From: a bacterium
Lineage (GTDB): Bacteria; Acidobacteriota; Thermoanaerobaculia; Multivoradales; J023
Length of the DNA: 64,000 bases
NCBI GenBank assembly: GCA_024226315.1
Contig: JAAELT010000460.1
Coordinates: 37,864 to 101,863, forward strand
Direction of reading: 5' to 3'
The position numbers and the translations under genes were made by a program. The first letter of the stretch is position 1. Each line of letters opens with the position of its first letter. The notes below the pieces were generated by a model that saw only the letters and a program-made list of their open reading frames with translations, made no database searches and was not told the origin of the DNA. This document shows, piece by piece, positions 1 to 9,326 of the stretch.

Positions 1-2
1 TC

Positions 3-275
3 ATGGACCTGGTCGATCTCGACGCGTCATTCCTGGAGGATTCGCAGGACACCGGCATTCGCCTGTGCGAGTACGCCCGCGAGCAGCTGGGCATCTCGGA
101 AGAACACCTCCCGATTATCTGTATCTCAGCGCGGAACGATGACGCCGCAAGGGACGCTCTCGACGCGCTGGGCATTCCCCTTTACGGCCGGGTGCCGAAG
201 CCAGACGGGTCGATCCTCCAGTACTTCGACTCGAATCTGCCGAAGATCCCGCGGCAAGCCCAGAGTGCCGATTGA
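3..275 (+). CDS. Receiver-like (response regulator) protein, 3' part only
   Basis: The window opens inside this gene, so the true start is probably upstream. The 90 visible residues resemble the second half of a CheY-like receiver domain: an Asp-rich beta-strand end (VDLD), a G.RL helix, the strand PIICISAR, where S/A corresponds to the conserved Thr/Ser position, and a late KPDG that matches the conserved Lys-Pro. In the family such domains accept a phosphate from a histidine kinase. No output domain follows; the protein ends about 20 residues after KPDG, so it may be a stand-alone or C-terminal receiver. The fold assignment is inference from pattern and spacing, and the phospho-acceptor Asp cannot be fixed without the upstream part. 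Confidence 0.45.
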   Translation: MDLVDLDASFLEDSQDTGIRLCEYAREQLGISEEHLPIICISARNDDAARDALDALGIPLYGRVPKPDGSILQYFDSNLPKIPRQAQSAD

Positions 276-940
276 CATAAGCGGATATGCTTATGTGCGG
301 AAAATCCAAGGATTTGGAGCAAGTTAGGAGCTCATCGAGCGTCTCAACGGCTCTGTGTCGCGGGCCTGCTAACGCTTACGAACGCTTTCCCTGGCCTCTC
401 GGTCTTGCTTTGACCTGGCTCAACGGGCATAATCCAAAAATGCTGACCCTGATCCAAAATTATGATCCTGGGAGTCTGAACGGCGAGGCTCGAACGCCTC
501 GACCGTCTCACTGAGATCCAGGGCACGGCTGCCGCAGCTACATCTCATGCAACACTATGGAGTTTCGGGCAGGCAGCCAGGGAATCGGGCCGACATGACG
601 TCTACTGGGGTCGCCGGCTCCGACCAGTCTGCTGAGGCAGACGCGACAGCAGAAGAACCCGCGCTCGCGGTGCCGATCTTCGTCTCAGCTCTCGGACGAA
701 CTCGCCAAACGGCTCGAGCCCACGGCTCCGCCACCGCGATTGAGGATGCCTGCAGCCACAGCGGGCATCCGGGGACTTCCAATCTCCTCGGGTGGTTGAC
801 CGCCACCTCGCCGACCTCTACGCGACCAACCGTCGGCCGCCTTCAGCGTCCTGTCGACCAGACGCTTGGCGATCTCCGACGAGCCTATAGTCTTATCGTT
901 CGTCCGTCACTCCGTTAAACTAACTAGGGAGCTGTATGCC
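276..940. other. Gene-poor stretch
   Basis: No open frame here has a convincing start, ribosome-binding site or protein-like composition. A perfect 6-bp hairpin (CGAGGC, loop TCGAAC, GCCTCG) lies at 484-501. It is not part of a tRNA, because no acceptor stem or anticodon arm can be drawn around it. The stretch may be decayed coding sequence or the leader of the small gene at 941. Confidence 0.4.
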
Positions 941-1138
941 ATGCGTAGACTCGGCCTTAGACTGTGTTTTCTTATCCTGATTGCCGGGCTGCTGCCACCG
1001 GTGCCGATTTCAACGGGCGCCTCTGAGATCAATCCCAAATTCGGCGCTTGCCGCGGGGGCGATGGTTCGCCGAACCTGGCGGTGGGGATGCCGACGTGCG
1101 CACCCAGCAACGATGGGTGCCTCAACATGGCGAGCTGA
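941..1138 (+). CDS. Small secreted peptide of unknown function
   Basis: A 65-residue ORF with a Shine-Dalgarno-like AGGGAG about ten bases before the ATG. The first 26 residues form a textbook signal peptide: positive n-region (MRRLGLR), hydrophobic core (LCFLILIAGLL) and a small-residue cut region (STGAS). The mature part would be only about 40 residues, rich in Gly, Pro and Asn, with three Cys. It ends 13 bp before the next gene, which is also exported, so the two are probably co-transcribed. No family is recognised. Because it is short and compositionally plain, it could also be the 5' remnant of a decayed secreted protein. Confidence 0.4.
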   Translation: MRRLGLRLCFLILIAGLLPPVPISTGASEINPKFGACRGGDGSPNLAVGMPTCAPSNDGCLNMAS

Positions 1139-1151
1139 CGGAGACGGCATA

Positions 1152-2453
1152 ATGAAGTCTACTCCGATCAGAACGAAGCGATCCGCCGGCGCTGCGAGAC
1201 GGCGGCCCGAGGCTCTCAGAGCCTCGGTGATACTAGGCTTGTGTGGGTGTCTGGCTGCGGCCGGCTCTCAAGCAGAGAACTGCCGACGCCAGGAGTCGGC
1301 GGGATGGCAGTTGTCGGAATTCAGCTTCGCCACATGGGGTGACACCGCCCAATCGCGAGCCGTGCTGGTCGACCTCTTCGAGCGTCGCAGTCTCGACCTC
1401 GAAGTCCAGAACCGCACTACCGGGGAGCTCACTCTTCGCCCCGACTCATCCGTCAGCCGCTTCGACGACCTTTTCCCCGAAGCGCCAGTCGTCGACGGCG
1501 TTGAGCAGACCGCGGAGCTCCTCTACGGCATCAAGCGCAGCAACGGCGGCTTCATCGGCCTCAATCTGGACGCGAGCAATGGTGTCCCGAGCGCGATCCA
1601 ATGGTACGACTCGACCCTCGGCAAGCGGGACAGCACGCAGCTGCTGAGCCGGGTCGGTATGGCGGGGGAGCTGATCGAGGACAACCGGGTGATGTCGATG
1701 TGGGACTGGCAGCCGGTGGCCGATCAGTTCTTCGCCTACGGCTCACTCGGCATCGCCGGCCGGCTCGACCATTTTCGGGAAGGTTTCTACATCACTCAGG
1801 TTCAGACGCCGGGCAACGACAACGTCACACCGATGGCCCACATGGTTTCGGACTTGCCAGGACACCGACACTACGCACTCCATCACGAGTTCATCGCCGT
1901 CATCGGCGATGTCGTGTACTTCGTGGAGATGGGCACTCATCCGAGTCTGTTGTACTTCGACACGAGGAATGACGAGCTCGGGCGGCTCGAGGGATTTCCC
2001 GGCTCGGACAAGCCCCTCCCGTATCCTCCCTTCAAGTCGGTCGACGGGATCTACAAGGCGATCGAGGGAATGAACATCCCGGTGGGCCTCTATGCCAGCA
2101 AGGGCTTTCTCTACGCGCTCGTACGGCAACCCGAAGGGGACGGTGTCACCTCCTGGAAGGCAGTCAAGCTGCGCCCCAACTTCGAAAACGGTACGGTAGA
2201 AACCGTAGGAGAGGTCAGGCTACCGACCCAACAGGCGACGCGTCACCTGTACGTGCTCGTGGGCGAGACGACATGGCTGGCGCTCGAGCTCGGACCCATG
2301 CGGCCCGGGGCCATGAAGCACAATCTGCTCGCTGCCGTGACGATCCCCCAGAGTTGGATCGCCGAGCCGCACACCTCGCCGCTCGGAAGCCGCAGACCGG
2401 TCCGCTGCGTATCGGGCAATCGGGCTCCTGACCCCTCTCGGACAGCTCCGTAG
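1152..2453 (+). CDS. Exported protein of unknown function, probably propeller-like
   Basis: A 433-residue protein. I chose the ATG at 1152 because GGAG sits 9 bases upstream and the following 40 residues make an export signal: an Arg-rich n-region, then a hydrophobic stretch near residues 28-40 (VILGLCGCLAAAG) ending at SQA. The mature part has repeated short strand motifs, with aromatic/Asp-rich blades such as VVYFVEMG, LLYFDTRND and GFLYALVRQ. This suggests a secreted beta-propeller that handles measured values, but no catalytic signature is visible. The last 30 residues are Arg/Pro-rich and may not be structured. It is followed 28 bp later by the WD40-cyclase receptor, so it could provide a periplasmic partner for that receptor; this is inference. 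Confidence 0.6.
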   Translation: MKSTPIRTKRSAGAARRRPEALRASVILGLCGCLAAAGSQAENCRRQESAGWQLSEFSFATWGDTAQSRAVLVDLFERRSLDLEVQNRTTGELTLRPDSSVSRFDDLFPEAPVVDGVEQTAELLYGIKRSNGGFIGLNLDASNGVPSAIQWYDSTLGKRDSTQLLSRVGMAGELIEDNRVMSMWDWQPVADQFFAYGSLGIAGRLDHFREGFYITQVQTPGNDNVTPMAHMVSDLPGHRHYALHHEFIAVIGDVVYFVEMGTHPSLLYFDTRNDELGRLEGFPGSDKPLPYPPFKSVDGIYKAIEGMNIPVGLYASKGFLYALVRQPEGDGVTSWKAVKLRPNFENGTVETVGEVRLPTQQATRHLYVLVGETTWLALELGPMRPGAMKHNLLAAVTIPQSWIAEPHTSPLGSRRPVRCVSGNRAPDPSRTAP

Positions 2454-2481
2454 AGCTTCGCCGGCGAGGCGATGTCGGCTG

Positions 2482-5400
2482 GTGTCGGCGAGTGAGATCG
2501 ATTCGGCGGCAGGTCACGGTTGGCCTGCCGCCTGCTATGCTCAAGACACCTTGACGCCAGCGACGCTACTCGCCTCGTCGTGCCAGTCTTCCAAGATCTG
2601 GCCGGGTTGTGCCGCGTGGGCACTTTGGGCCTGCGCGGCTCTCTTGCCGGCCGCCGCACAACCGCCGCCCGACCCAAGACCGTCCGCTCTACAATCGCTG
2701 ATCCCCGAAGGCGAGAATCTGGCGGCGACGCTGGACGCGGCAGCCGAGCTCCTCGCCGATGCCAGCCCGAGGGAGGCGATGTATGCGCTGGCCTGGCATC
2801 CCGACGGCATCGAGTTGGCCACCGGGGGGGTGGATGGAATCGTCACGTTATGGGATCTCGAAACCGGCCTCGAGCGACGCCGACTGGAAGATTCCTCCCG
2901 CGCCGTGCAATCGCTCACCTACAGCCCCGACGGCCGGTGGCTGGCGAGTGGCTCGGATGCCGGCATCGTGCGGCTGTGGGACCTGACGAAGGATCGCGAA
3001 CCGCGTCGACTGGACGGCTGGGCCGTCGCCTTCAACCCCAGTGACAACCAGCTGGCGATCGGCGCCAGGGACGGCAAGATCCAGATCCTGGATCCCCAGA
3101 GCCGCGACGAAGAGCTGGCCTCCTGGCCGGGACACGGCGAACGGATCTCCGCGCTCTCCTGGCATCCCGCCGGAACCGCCCTGGCAAGCGGATCGTGGGA
3201 CCGGACGGCCAAGCTCTGGTACGGCCCCGACAGCAATGGGACCGCTCACACTGGCGGAACCTGGGACCGTGACAGTACCGACGGGAGGCGCCTGGATACG
3301 GACCACGAGGAGCGGGTCAACGCGGTCAGTTGGAGTCCCGACGGCGGCTTGCTGGCAACGGCCTCGGCAGACAGTACGGTCCGGGTCTGGGATCCCGCAA
3401 CGGGTGAGGAATTGCGGCGTTTCGACGGCCACCGCACGGCCGCCACGGCCGTGGCCTGGCATCCGGGCGGTCATTCCCTGGCTTCCGCTTCGCGCGACGG
3501 TACCGTGAGGCTCTTGAGCCACGCCACAGGCGAAGAGGTCGCGCAGCTCGAGAACTACGGTGGCGAGGTATTCGCCGTCAGCTTCAACCCTTCCGGCAGC
3601 CTGCTGGCCGCGGCCACGGAAGACGGCTTCATCGGATTGTGGGGATTCTCTTCAGGCCGGCAGGTGCGCCAGATCGGGGGCCAGGTAAGCCCCGTCGAGG
3701 CGCTGGCCTTCGATCATCCGGGGCAGATCTTGGCGGCAGGCTCGAAGGGAGAGATCCGGCTCTGGGGGGCACCCGAAGTAAACCCGCGAGGCCCCTTGGT
3801 CCTGTCGCTCGCGGGTGGCCAGACGCCTCGCTGCCTCGCCCTCGACAATACTGGTGAGACGCTGGCGGCGGGCTTCCAGGAGGGCCCCATCGCCTGGTGG
3901 CGACGATCGGCTGAGGACGCCAGCCGCTTCGAGAGGCAGGCACCGCTGCCTACTCACAGCTATGCGTTGGCGGCGCTCGAATTCTCCCCCAGCGGCGCGG
4001 TACTGGCAACTGGTTTCGATGACGGCACCATCCACGTCCGTGATCTCTCGACGCGCGAGATCTACCGCGATCTCGAATACCCAAGGTCGGAGCAAGAGCC
4101 ACCGAGCAAGAAGAATCTGGCACTGGCTTTCAGCCCTGATGGCAACAGGCTGGTGGGCGCATTTGCTGATCGCACCCTCTATCTGTGGGATCTCGAGTCT
4201 CGGGAGCTGCTGTCTACAGCGACTTCGGGAGCGGGTGGAGATGTTCTCGACATCCGTTTTACTTCGCCGACGAGGGTGATCGCGGTGTTGCGTGGAGGAG
4301 ACGTCCATTCCTGGGACTCCGGCCAACGTACGACTCGACTCGTCGGACGCCTGGATCGCAATTTGAGCGCAGCCGCCTTCGGTGGTGCCGGCGAAGCCCT
4401 GGCGACTGCCGGCCAGCGTCAAGGCTTGGTGCGCATCGAGAAACAGCGCTCCCAGGGAGTCTTCGAGCTGTTTCGCGCACTTCTCGGCAGTGGACAGGGC
4501 CGTTGGATCGATTGCCGGCGGCCAGGGCGCTGCTATCGCTATGACGACGGCACCGTGTTGATGCGCCAGGGTAGCTCCGGCGAGCTCGAGCCTCTGCCCG
4601 TGCAGCGGCCGGCCACGGCGCCAGATCTACAGTTCGGTGAGCCTCCTCCGACGAGGATCCAGATCGCCGATGGCGAGTCTGCTCCGGTCACGCTCAAGCT
4701 CAGGAATCCGGGTCCGCAGAGAGCACTCTGGGTCAGGGTCCATCAAACAGGAGCGGTGCCCGACGATCCGGTGGTGTTCCAGCCTCCCGCCGGGCGGGTG
4801 ATCATCGAGCCCGGGGAAGACATCGAGCTTCGAGGCGAGGTGTCGATGCAAAGCGCCTACGAGAATCCGGTGACCGAGGAAGCTGAGCTGAATCTGGTCG
4901 TGACGAGCGCGGGCGGCAAGCACCTCTTCCTGGGTCCGATCCGCGTCACGAACATCGTACCGACCGTCGAGTGGCGGGGCGCCCGAATCTCGCTCGGAGC
5001 GGGGCGCCTGTCGGTCGATCTCGCCAATACCGAGGACGTTCCCTTCTCGGCAAGCCATGTCTCGTTTCACCCTCCCGATGCTGTGGGGCCTCTGATCGAG
5101 ACCGATGCCTTTGCTGATCTGGGTGAGGGGCAGGAGGCCCGCTTCGAACAGGAGCTGTCCTCCGAGAGCCGCTCCGAGCTGTCGAGGCGTCTGGACTTCG
5201 CGGTCTACAAGACCGAGCCTCCAGTACACCGCTGGAGCTTCGAAAACCAGCGATTGCTGGCATTTCCGTTTGACCGGCCGTGGCTCTACCTGGCCCTGTT
5301 GTTGGCGTTGTTGCCAGTGGCGGCTTATCTCTTGCCGCGGTTCGTTGCGTGGCGACGACCCCCAGCCGCCGGACGGCGGAGCGGACTCCATAGCTGGGTA

Positions 5401-5952
5401 GGTGACCCGCAGGCCGAGTATGCTCAGCTGGCGATCGTCTTCACGGATGTGGTCAAGAGCACTCAGCTCCTACACGACATCAAGACGGCCGCTTGGTCGA
5501 AAGTGCGAAACCAGCACTTCAATCGCACCGACGCCTTGGTCGTGCAGCACGGCGGTTACGTCGTAAAATCGACCGGCGATGGCCGGCTGGTCGCGTTTCG
5601 CAACTCTATCGATGCGCTGAAGTTTGCACTCGAACTCGAGAGCCAAACCGGTCATCCCAGAATCCGCATACGGGTAGGCATCCACGTCGGCCAAGTGCAA
5701 CTCGATCAGGATGACATACACGGCCCGGTTGTGCATCTCGCGAGTCGGGTCATGGACATTGCCAAGAACGGTGGCGTGGTGGCAAGCAATCAAGTGAAGG
5801 CAGATCACGACAGCGCGTTTCACGACCATCACCACCCTTATTCATGGGAAGAGATCCAAGATCGGGAGATACCTGACTTCAAGCGGCACGGCAATCCGTG
5901 GCTAGTCCGCTACAAAGCCAAAGATGGAAGCTTAGAGAAAGAGAACGTTTAG
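2482..5952 (+). CDS. WD40 beta-propeller receptor with C-terminal class III nucleotide cyclase
   Basis: An 1156-residue protein starting at GTG. Order: hydrophobic N-terminal export signal (about residues 42-60, ending PAAAQ), many WD40 repeats (about 95-680, recurring SPDG..LA and LWDL motifs), an Ig-like/beta region (about 715-925), one membrane helix (about 933-955) and a class III adenylyl/guanylyl cyclase domain (about 985-1120). The predicted topology puts the propeller in the periplasm and the cyclase in the cytosol. Both metal aspartates are present (FTDV, D989; STGDG, D1033), as are Lys in VVKST and the transition-state Arg (R1089). The usual catalytic Asn of the VN.AAR motif is His1085 (VVHLASR), so activity may be altered. 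Product (cAMP or cGMP) cannot be told. The WD40 lipoprotein follows 17 bp downstream. Confidence 0.88.
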   Translation: MSASEIDSAAGHGWPAACYAQDTLTPATLLASSCQSSKIWPGCAAWALWACAALLPAAAQPPPDPRPSALQSLIPEGENLAATLDAAAELLADASPREAMYALAWHPDGIELATGGVDGIVTLWDLETGLERRRLEDSSRAVQSLTYSPDGRWLASGSDAGIVRLWDLTKDREPRRLDGWAVAFNPSDNQLAIGARDGKIQILDPQSRDEELASWPGHGERISALSWHPAGTALASGSWDRTAKLWYGPDSNGTAHTGGTWDRDSTDGRRLDTDHEERVNAVSWSPDGGLLATASADSTVRVWDPATGEELRRFDGHRTAATAVAWHPGGHSLASASRDGTVRLLSHATGEEVAQLENYGGEVFAVSFNPSGSLLAAATEDGFIGLWGFSSGRQVRQIGGQVSPVEALAFDHPGQILAAGSKGEIRLWGAPEVNPRGPLVLSLAGGQTPRCLALDNTGETLAAGFQEGPIAWWRRSAEDASRFERQAPLPTHSYALAALEFSPSGAVLATGFDDGTIHVRDLSTREIYRDLEYPRSEQEPPSKKNLALAFSPDGNRLVGAFADRTLYLWDLESRELLSTATSGAGGDVLDIRFTSPTRVIAVLRGGDVHSWDSGQRTTRLVGRLDRNLSAAAFGGAGEALATAGQRQGLVRIEKQRSQGVFELFRALLGSGQGRWIDCRRPGRCYRYDDGTVLMRQGSSGELEPLPVQRPATAPDLQFGEPPPTRIQIADGESAPVTLKLRNPGPQRALWVRVHQTGAVPDDPVVFQPPAGRVIIEPGEDIELRGEVSMQSAYENPVTEEAELNLVVTSAGGKHLFLGPIRVTNIVPTVEWRGARISLGAGRLSVDLANTEDVPFSASHVSFHPPDAVGPLIETDAFADLGEGQEARFEQELSSESRSELSRRLDFAVYKTEPPVHRWSFENQRLLAFPFDRPWLYLALLLALLPVAAYLLPRFVAWRRPPAAGRRSGLHSWVGDPQAEYAQLAIVFTDVVKSTQLLHDIKTAAWSKVRNQHFNRTDALVVQHGGYVVKSTGDGRLVAFRNSIDALKFALELESQTGHPRIRIRVGIHVGQVQLDQDDIHGPVVHLASRVMDIAKNGGVVASNQVKADHDSAFHDHHHPYSWEEIQDREIPDFKRHGNPWLVRYKAKDGSLEKENV

Positions 5953-5969
5953 CTCTTTGACCTTAGGAT

Positions 5970-7562
5970 ATGTTCGTTAACCGCATGGTAGCAACCATCC
6001 TCATTGGCCTTGCACTCGCAGCTACCTTAACTGGCTGCGGTCTGGCCGATAGACAGCGGCAACCTGAGGAGCAGCCACCTATTGACGCACCACAGCGAGC
6101 CCAAGGCCAGCGGCAATCTGACCACGACCTGGTCAATGCCGCAAAAAAACTGTTGGCAAAGCCGCCGACGCAGGCGGGCCTTGTATTACTCGAGGCCAGC
6201 CGACCGGAGGAAGTAGAAGGCGGTATCGCGATTCTCAACGCCGCTCTCGAAGCACAGCTTGATCTCCCTGGGGACTGGCACAAGGCCCAGCGGAAAACGG
6301 GCGCTGAGATGGCCAGTCTTGGCGAGCACTCAGCAAAGATTACTCAAGCGGCGTTCGACCACGATGGCTCACAGGTGGTCACATCCTCCCACGACCGGAC
6401 CACAATCATCTGGGACACAAAGACAGGATCGACTTCAACTCTACCAGAACACGAAAACGTGGTTTTCGCAGCGAGTTTCAGCCCTGATGGGAAAGACGTA
6501 ATAACCGCATCCGGAACGGTAGCTCGGATCTGGAACATCGAAACGAGGCAAGTCAAGATTCACTTGAGCGAGCATGGAGGCTTGGTTCTTGGAGCTAAGT
6601 ACAGCCCAAATGGCCTGTGGGTGGTGACGGCTTCTGCAGACAAGACGGCGAACATCTGGGACGCCGAGGAAGGCACGAAACGACATTGTCTCGACGAACA
6701 CAACGACGTTGTTATGCAAGCTATCTTTGCCCCGGACAGCCTCCGAATCTTAACGGTTTCGCGTGATCAGACCGCACGAGTATGGAACGTCGATTCGGGC
6801 GATCTCATTTGTGAGTACTTCAGTCATAAGAAAAGAATCAACGTTGCTATCTTCGACCCGAAAGGCAGCACCGTACTGACTGCATCTGGCGCAAGTGCCC
6901 ACATATGGTACGCCGAATCTGGGAAAACAGTCAGCAATCTTGAAGGCCATGAGGGGACAATTCTGGCTGCACTCTTCAGTAAAGATGGCGAACGCATCGT
7001 AACATCTGCCGAGGATAAGACGGCTCGAATCTGGAATGTTACGACAGGCGATCATCTGAGAACTCTGGCCGGCCATCAGAAACCAGTCAGGGCCGTCGAC
7101 TTCAGCCCTGATGGACAGTGGGTAGTGACCGCTTCTGACGATGGGACGATACGTCTTTGGGCCACCGACAGTGGACAGGAGGCAGCTGTTTTTGGCGGCA
7201 ATTCTGGCGCAATAACAGCGGTCACCTTTAGCCCCGGCCTCAACCGAGATTGGACCCGAATCCTTACCACAAGCGAAGACAATATCGTGCGCCTGTGGTT
7301 TTGGACAACGCCGCCAAGAGTTGCAAAGTATCTACAGAGTCGCCTTCGGGCCAAGACTACGACCTGCCTCACAAACAGCGAACGCAAAGACCTATTGAAC
7401 GAGAAGGATCCCGAGGAGGCGATGGAAGGATGGCAAGCTTGCAAGGCGTGTGTTCCGATATTTCAAATGTCTCTTGACGGAGCCCAATCGTACGACTGGC
7501 AAGCTTATGCAAGAGCTTGGGCAGACTACCAAGATTGCATTGTAGAACACCGGAACTGGTGA
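5970..7562 (+). CDS. WD40-repeat lipoprotein
   Basis: A 530-residue protein with a lipoprotein signal: hydrophobic core then lipobox LTGC, with Cys at about residue 23. It should be lipid-anchored on the periplasmic side or outer membrane. After a Gln/Pro-rich linker, WD40 repeats run from about 112 to 440, with motifs such as FSPDG..VVTAS and RIWN, giving one seven-bladed propeller. The last 90 residues are helical and contain four Cys (ACKAC among them). It lies 17 bp after the WD40-cyclase gene, so the two probably form an operon and could interact through their propellers (inference). Its GC content and codon choice (AAA, ATT, GAT common) are clearly unlike the flanking genes, suggesting separate origin. 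Confidence 0.85.
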   Translation: MFVNRMVATILIGLALAATLTGCGLADRQRQPEEQPPIDAPQRAQGQRQSDHDLVNAAKKLLAKPPTQAGLVLLEASRPEEVEGGIAILNAALEAQLDLPGDWHKAQRKTGAEMASLGEHSAKITQAAFDHDGSQVVTSSHDRTTIIWDTKTGSTSTLPEHENVVFAASFSPDGKDVITASGTVARIWNIETRQVKIHLSEHGGLVLGAKYSPNGLWVVTASADKTANIWDAEEGTKRHCLDEHNDVVMQAIFAPDSLRILTVSRDQTARVWNVDSGDLICEYFSHKKRINVAIFDPKGSTVLTASGASAHIWYAESGKTVSNLEGHEGTILAALFSKDGERIVTSAEDKTARIWNVTTGDHLRTLAGHQKPVRAVDFSPDGQWVVTASDDGTIRLWATDSGQEAAVFGGNSGAITAVTFSPGLNRDWTRILTTSEDNIVRLWFWTTPPRVAKYLQSRLRAKTTTCLTNSERKDLLNEKDPEEAMEGWQACKACVPIFQMSLDGAQSYDWQAYARAWADYQDCIVEHRNW

Positions 7563-7631
7563 TTCCTGATCTGCCTGAAGTTCGCCAACACCTCGGTTCA
7601 ACACCCAGCACGATCTCTGGGCTCATTCTTC

Positions 7632-9326
7632 TTACGGATCTGGATCTACCCAATAAATAACACTCTGAGGGCTGCCAAACTCTGAGCCCGGCAGAAGATC
7701 TTCACCCCCGTCCGTCTTGAATGATGCGCCATCCCATCGCCCATACCTGGGAATCCCGACTTCTGGGCTGTCCTCCGATCCGACGATTACGAATTTGACG
7801 CTCTTTCCCATGAGAGGCATCTGTACTTCAAGCGCAATCCATAACTCACCCCGCTCTCGTTCTCCCCACAGCTCGACACATCCGATCGGCTGCTGGTGGA
7901 CATAGACGGAAAACTCCTGACTGTTAGGTAATTTGGTCGTCGAATCTAAGCACGCCCACGAGACCTGTTGCTTGGAAAGCCCCTCAACACCCTCGAGATC
8001 GGCTCCTCGTAGATTAGTAAAGTAAAAGCCGGTATTCGCCACCTCAGCCTCAAACAGAACCGCACCGCCGAGGTTGGCTCTGCTCATATCTGCTCCGCTG
8101 AGCTTGGACCATGCCAAATCCGCATTCTGCATAGTCGCCCCGGCGAAACGACTACTAGTCAGCGAAGCACATTTTAGGTCTACATCATTCAATACAGCTT
8201 CCTCAAAGTCTGTCTCGACTGCGACAGAGTGTGCCAGATCTACCCCTGTCAAATCAGCTCCACGAATCGACGCAGAGGCCAGATCGACACCCGAGAGATT
8301 GGAGCCCCGAGGTAGAAACGCCGCATCCAGTATGATGCCATCACGACTAAACGCCTTCGATACGCGTTGCTCAGCCACTAGGCGCTTCATCAGCTCCCCG
8401 CGCTCAGGGCTGAGCCTGTGGCCTGACAGCTGCGGCACTGGCATTGCTCCTAGTGCTGCACCGAGGGGCCTCGTACTCCCCAACCATGTGCCAATTCGCT
8501 CCCACCAGGCCATCTCTATAGCAGTTTGAGGATAGAGCTGCCGCAGCGCCCGGTCGCCTTCGATAAGCCTATAAGGCTGAAGCTGATTCGATAAGGCTTC
8601 AATCTGCTTGTTCAAGTCCTCTGGTACACAGAAGGCAGTCGGGATCCTATCGAATGACTTCGAGCACCACTCATGCCTGTATTTCAAGGAATCTTCTACA
8701 CGACTCGAGCAAGGCTGCTTCTCACTCTCGACAGCGTTTATCAGATCGGACAAGTCACCCATCAACCCGATGTTGCGCTCCGCTTCCTTGAGATTGCTCT
8801 GAACAATAATCATATGATTCTGCACATCGATCTTCAGATTCTGCTCTTCAAACAACCAGTTCGCCTGAATTGCTAGCACAATTCCCAGCACGCTTCCCAG
8901 GCCAATGCTCAACACCAGTCCAGTCCGCCCTTTGAAGAATAGCCACCGCACCGCCGCTCTCGCGGCCGCCCAAACCCGTCTCGAATCCTCTTCTCGTCGC
9001 CGATATGCCAAAAGTAGATTCGACCACACCGGGATCATCCTATGATCCTGCGCAATCATCTCGATCTGCAACGACTCTACGTCAGCTGCGAGCTTCCTAC
9101 AATCGGGTTGCTCAGTGGGTGGCATTCCCTCATCGTGGTTCAGTGGATCTGGCAATGACTCGGGGCCAGGGGTCCCTTCATCGTGGGTCGGTGGATCTGA
9201 CGGTGACTTGAGGTCTGAGGTTTTCTCTTCGTGGGCCGGCAGACCTGGCGGTGACTCAGAAGCAAGGGATTTTTCATCGTGGGCCGGTAGATCCGAGGGA
9301 ATCCCCTTGCTCGGGTGTTGGTTCAT
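7632..9326 (-). CDS. Membrane-anchored pentapeptide-repeat protein
   Basis: A 564-residue protein convergent with the WD40 lipoprotein. Order: a hydrophilic N-terminus with four 16-residue repeats (residues 11-74), a helical segment, one membrane helix near residues 137-155 (LVLSIGLGSVLGIVLA), a coiled-coil-like stretch with Cys, then pentapeptide repeats around 340-450 of the A(D/N)Lxx type (GADLTGVDLA, NADLAWSKL). The last 100 residues form an unknown beta-rich domain. Pentapeptide repeats fold as a right-handed quadrilateral helix; in other proteins they mediate binding, and no enzyme motif is present. Base composition is lower in GC than genes on either side, matching the WD40 lipoprotein, so both may have arrived together. 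Confidence 0.8.
   Translation of the reverse strand: MNQHPSKGIPSDLPAHDEKSLASESPPGLPAHEEKTSDLKSPSDPPTHDEGTPGPESLPDPLNHDEGMPPTEQPDCRKLAADVESLQIEMIAQDHRMIPVWSNLLLAYRRREEDSRRVWAAARAAVRWLFFKGRTGLVLSIGLGSVLGIVLAIQANWLFEEQNLKIDVQNHMIIVQSNLKEAERNIGLMGDLSDLINAVESEKQPCSSRVEDSLKYRHEWCSKSFDRIPTAFCVPEDLNKQIEALSNQLQPYRLIEGDRALRQLYPQTAIEMAWWERIGTWLGSTRPLGAALGAMPVPQLSGHRLSPERGELMKRLVAEQRVSKAFSRDGIILDAAFLPRGSNLSGVDLASASIRGADLTGVDLAHSVAVETDFEEAVLNDVDLKCASLTSSRFAGATMQNADLAWSKLSGADMSRANLGGAVLFEAEVANTGFYFTNLRGADLEGVEGLSKQQVSWACLDSTTKLPNSQEFSVYVHQQPIGCVELWGERERGELWIALEVQMPLMGKSVKFVIVGSEDSPEVGIPRYGRWDGASFKTDGGEDLLPGSEFGSPQSVIYWVDPDP
9105..9296 (-). repeat. Four tandem 48-bp units encoding a 16-residue repeat
   Basis: Inside the pentapeptide-repeat gene, residues 11-74 are four in-frame copies of a 16-residue unit with consensus (S/P)(D/G)xPxHDExxxxxExP: SDLPAHDEKSLASESP, PGLPAHEEKTSDLKSP, SDPPTHDEGTPGPESL and PDPLNHDEGMPPTEQP. 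The units are exactly 48 bp and still similar at DNA level, so the array is probably young and may vary in copy number. It is acidic and Pro-rich, likely disordered. Confidence 0.8.

Noticed and set aside
484..501. Hairpin with TCGAAC loop that recalls a tRNA T-arm
   Set aside because: The loop is 6 nt and no D-arm, anticodon arm or acceptor stem can be built around it.
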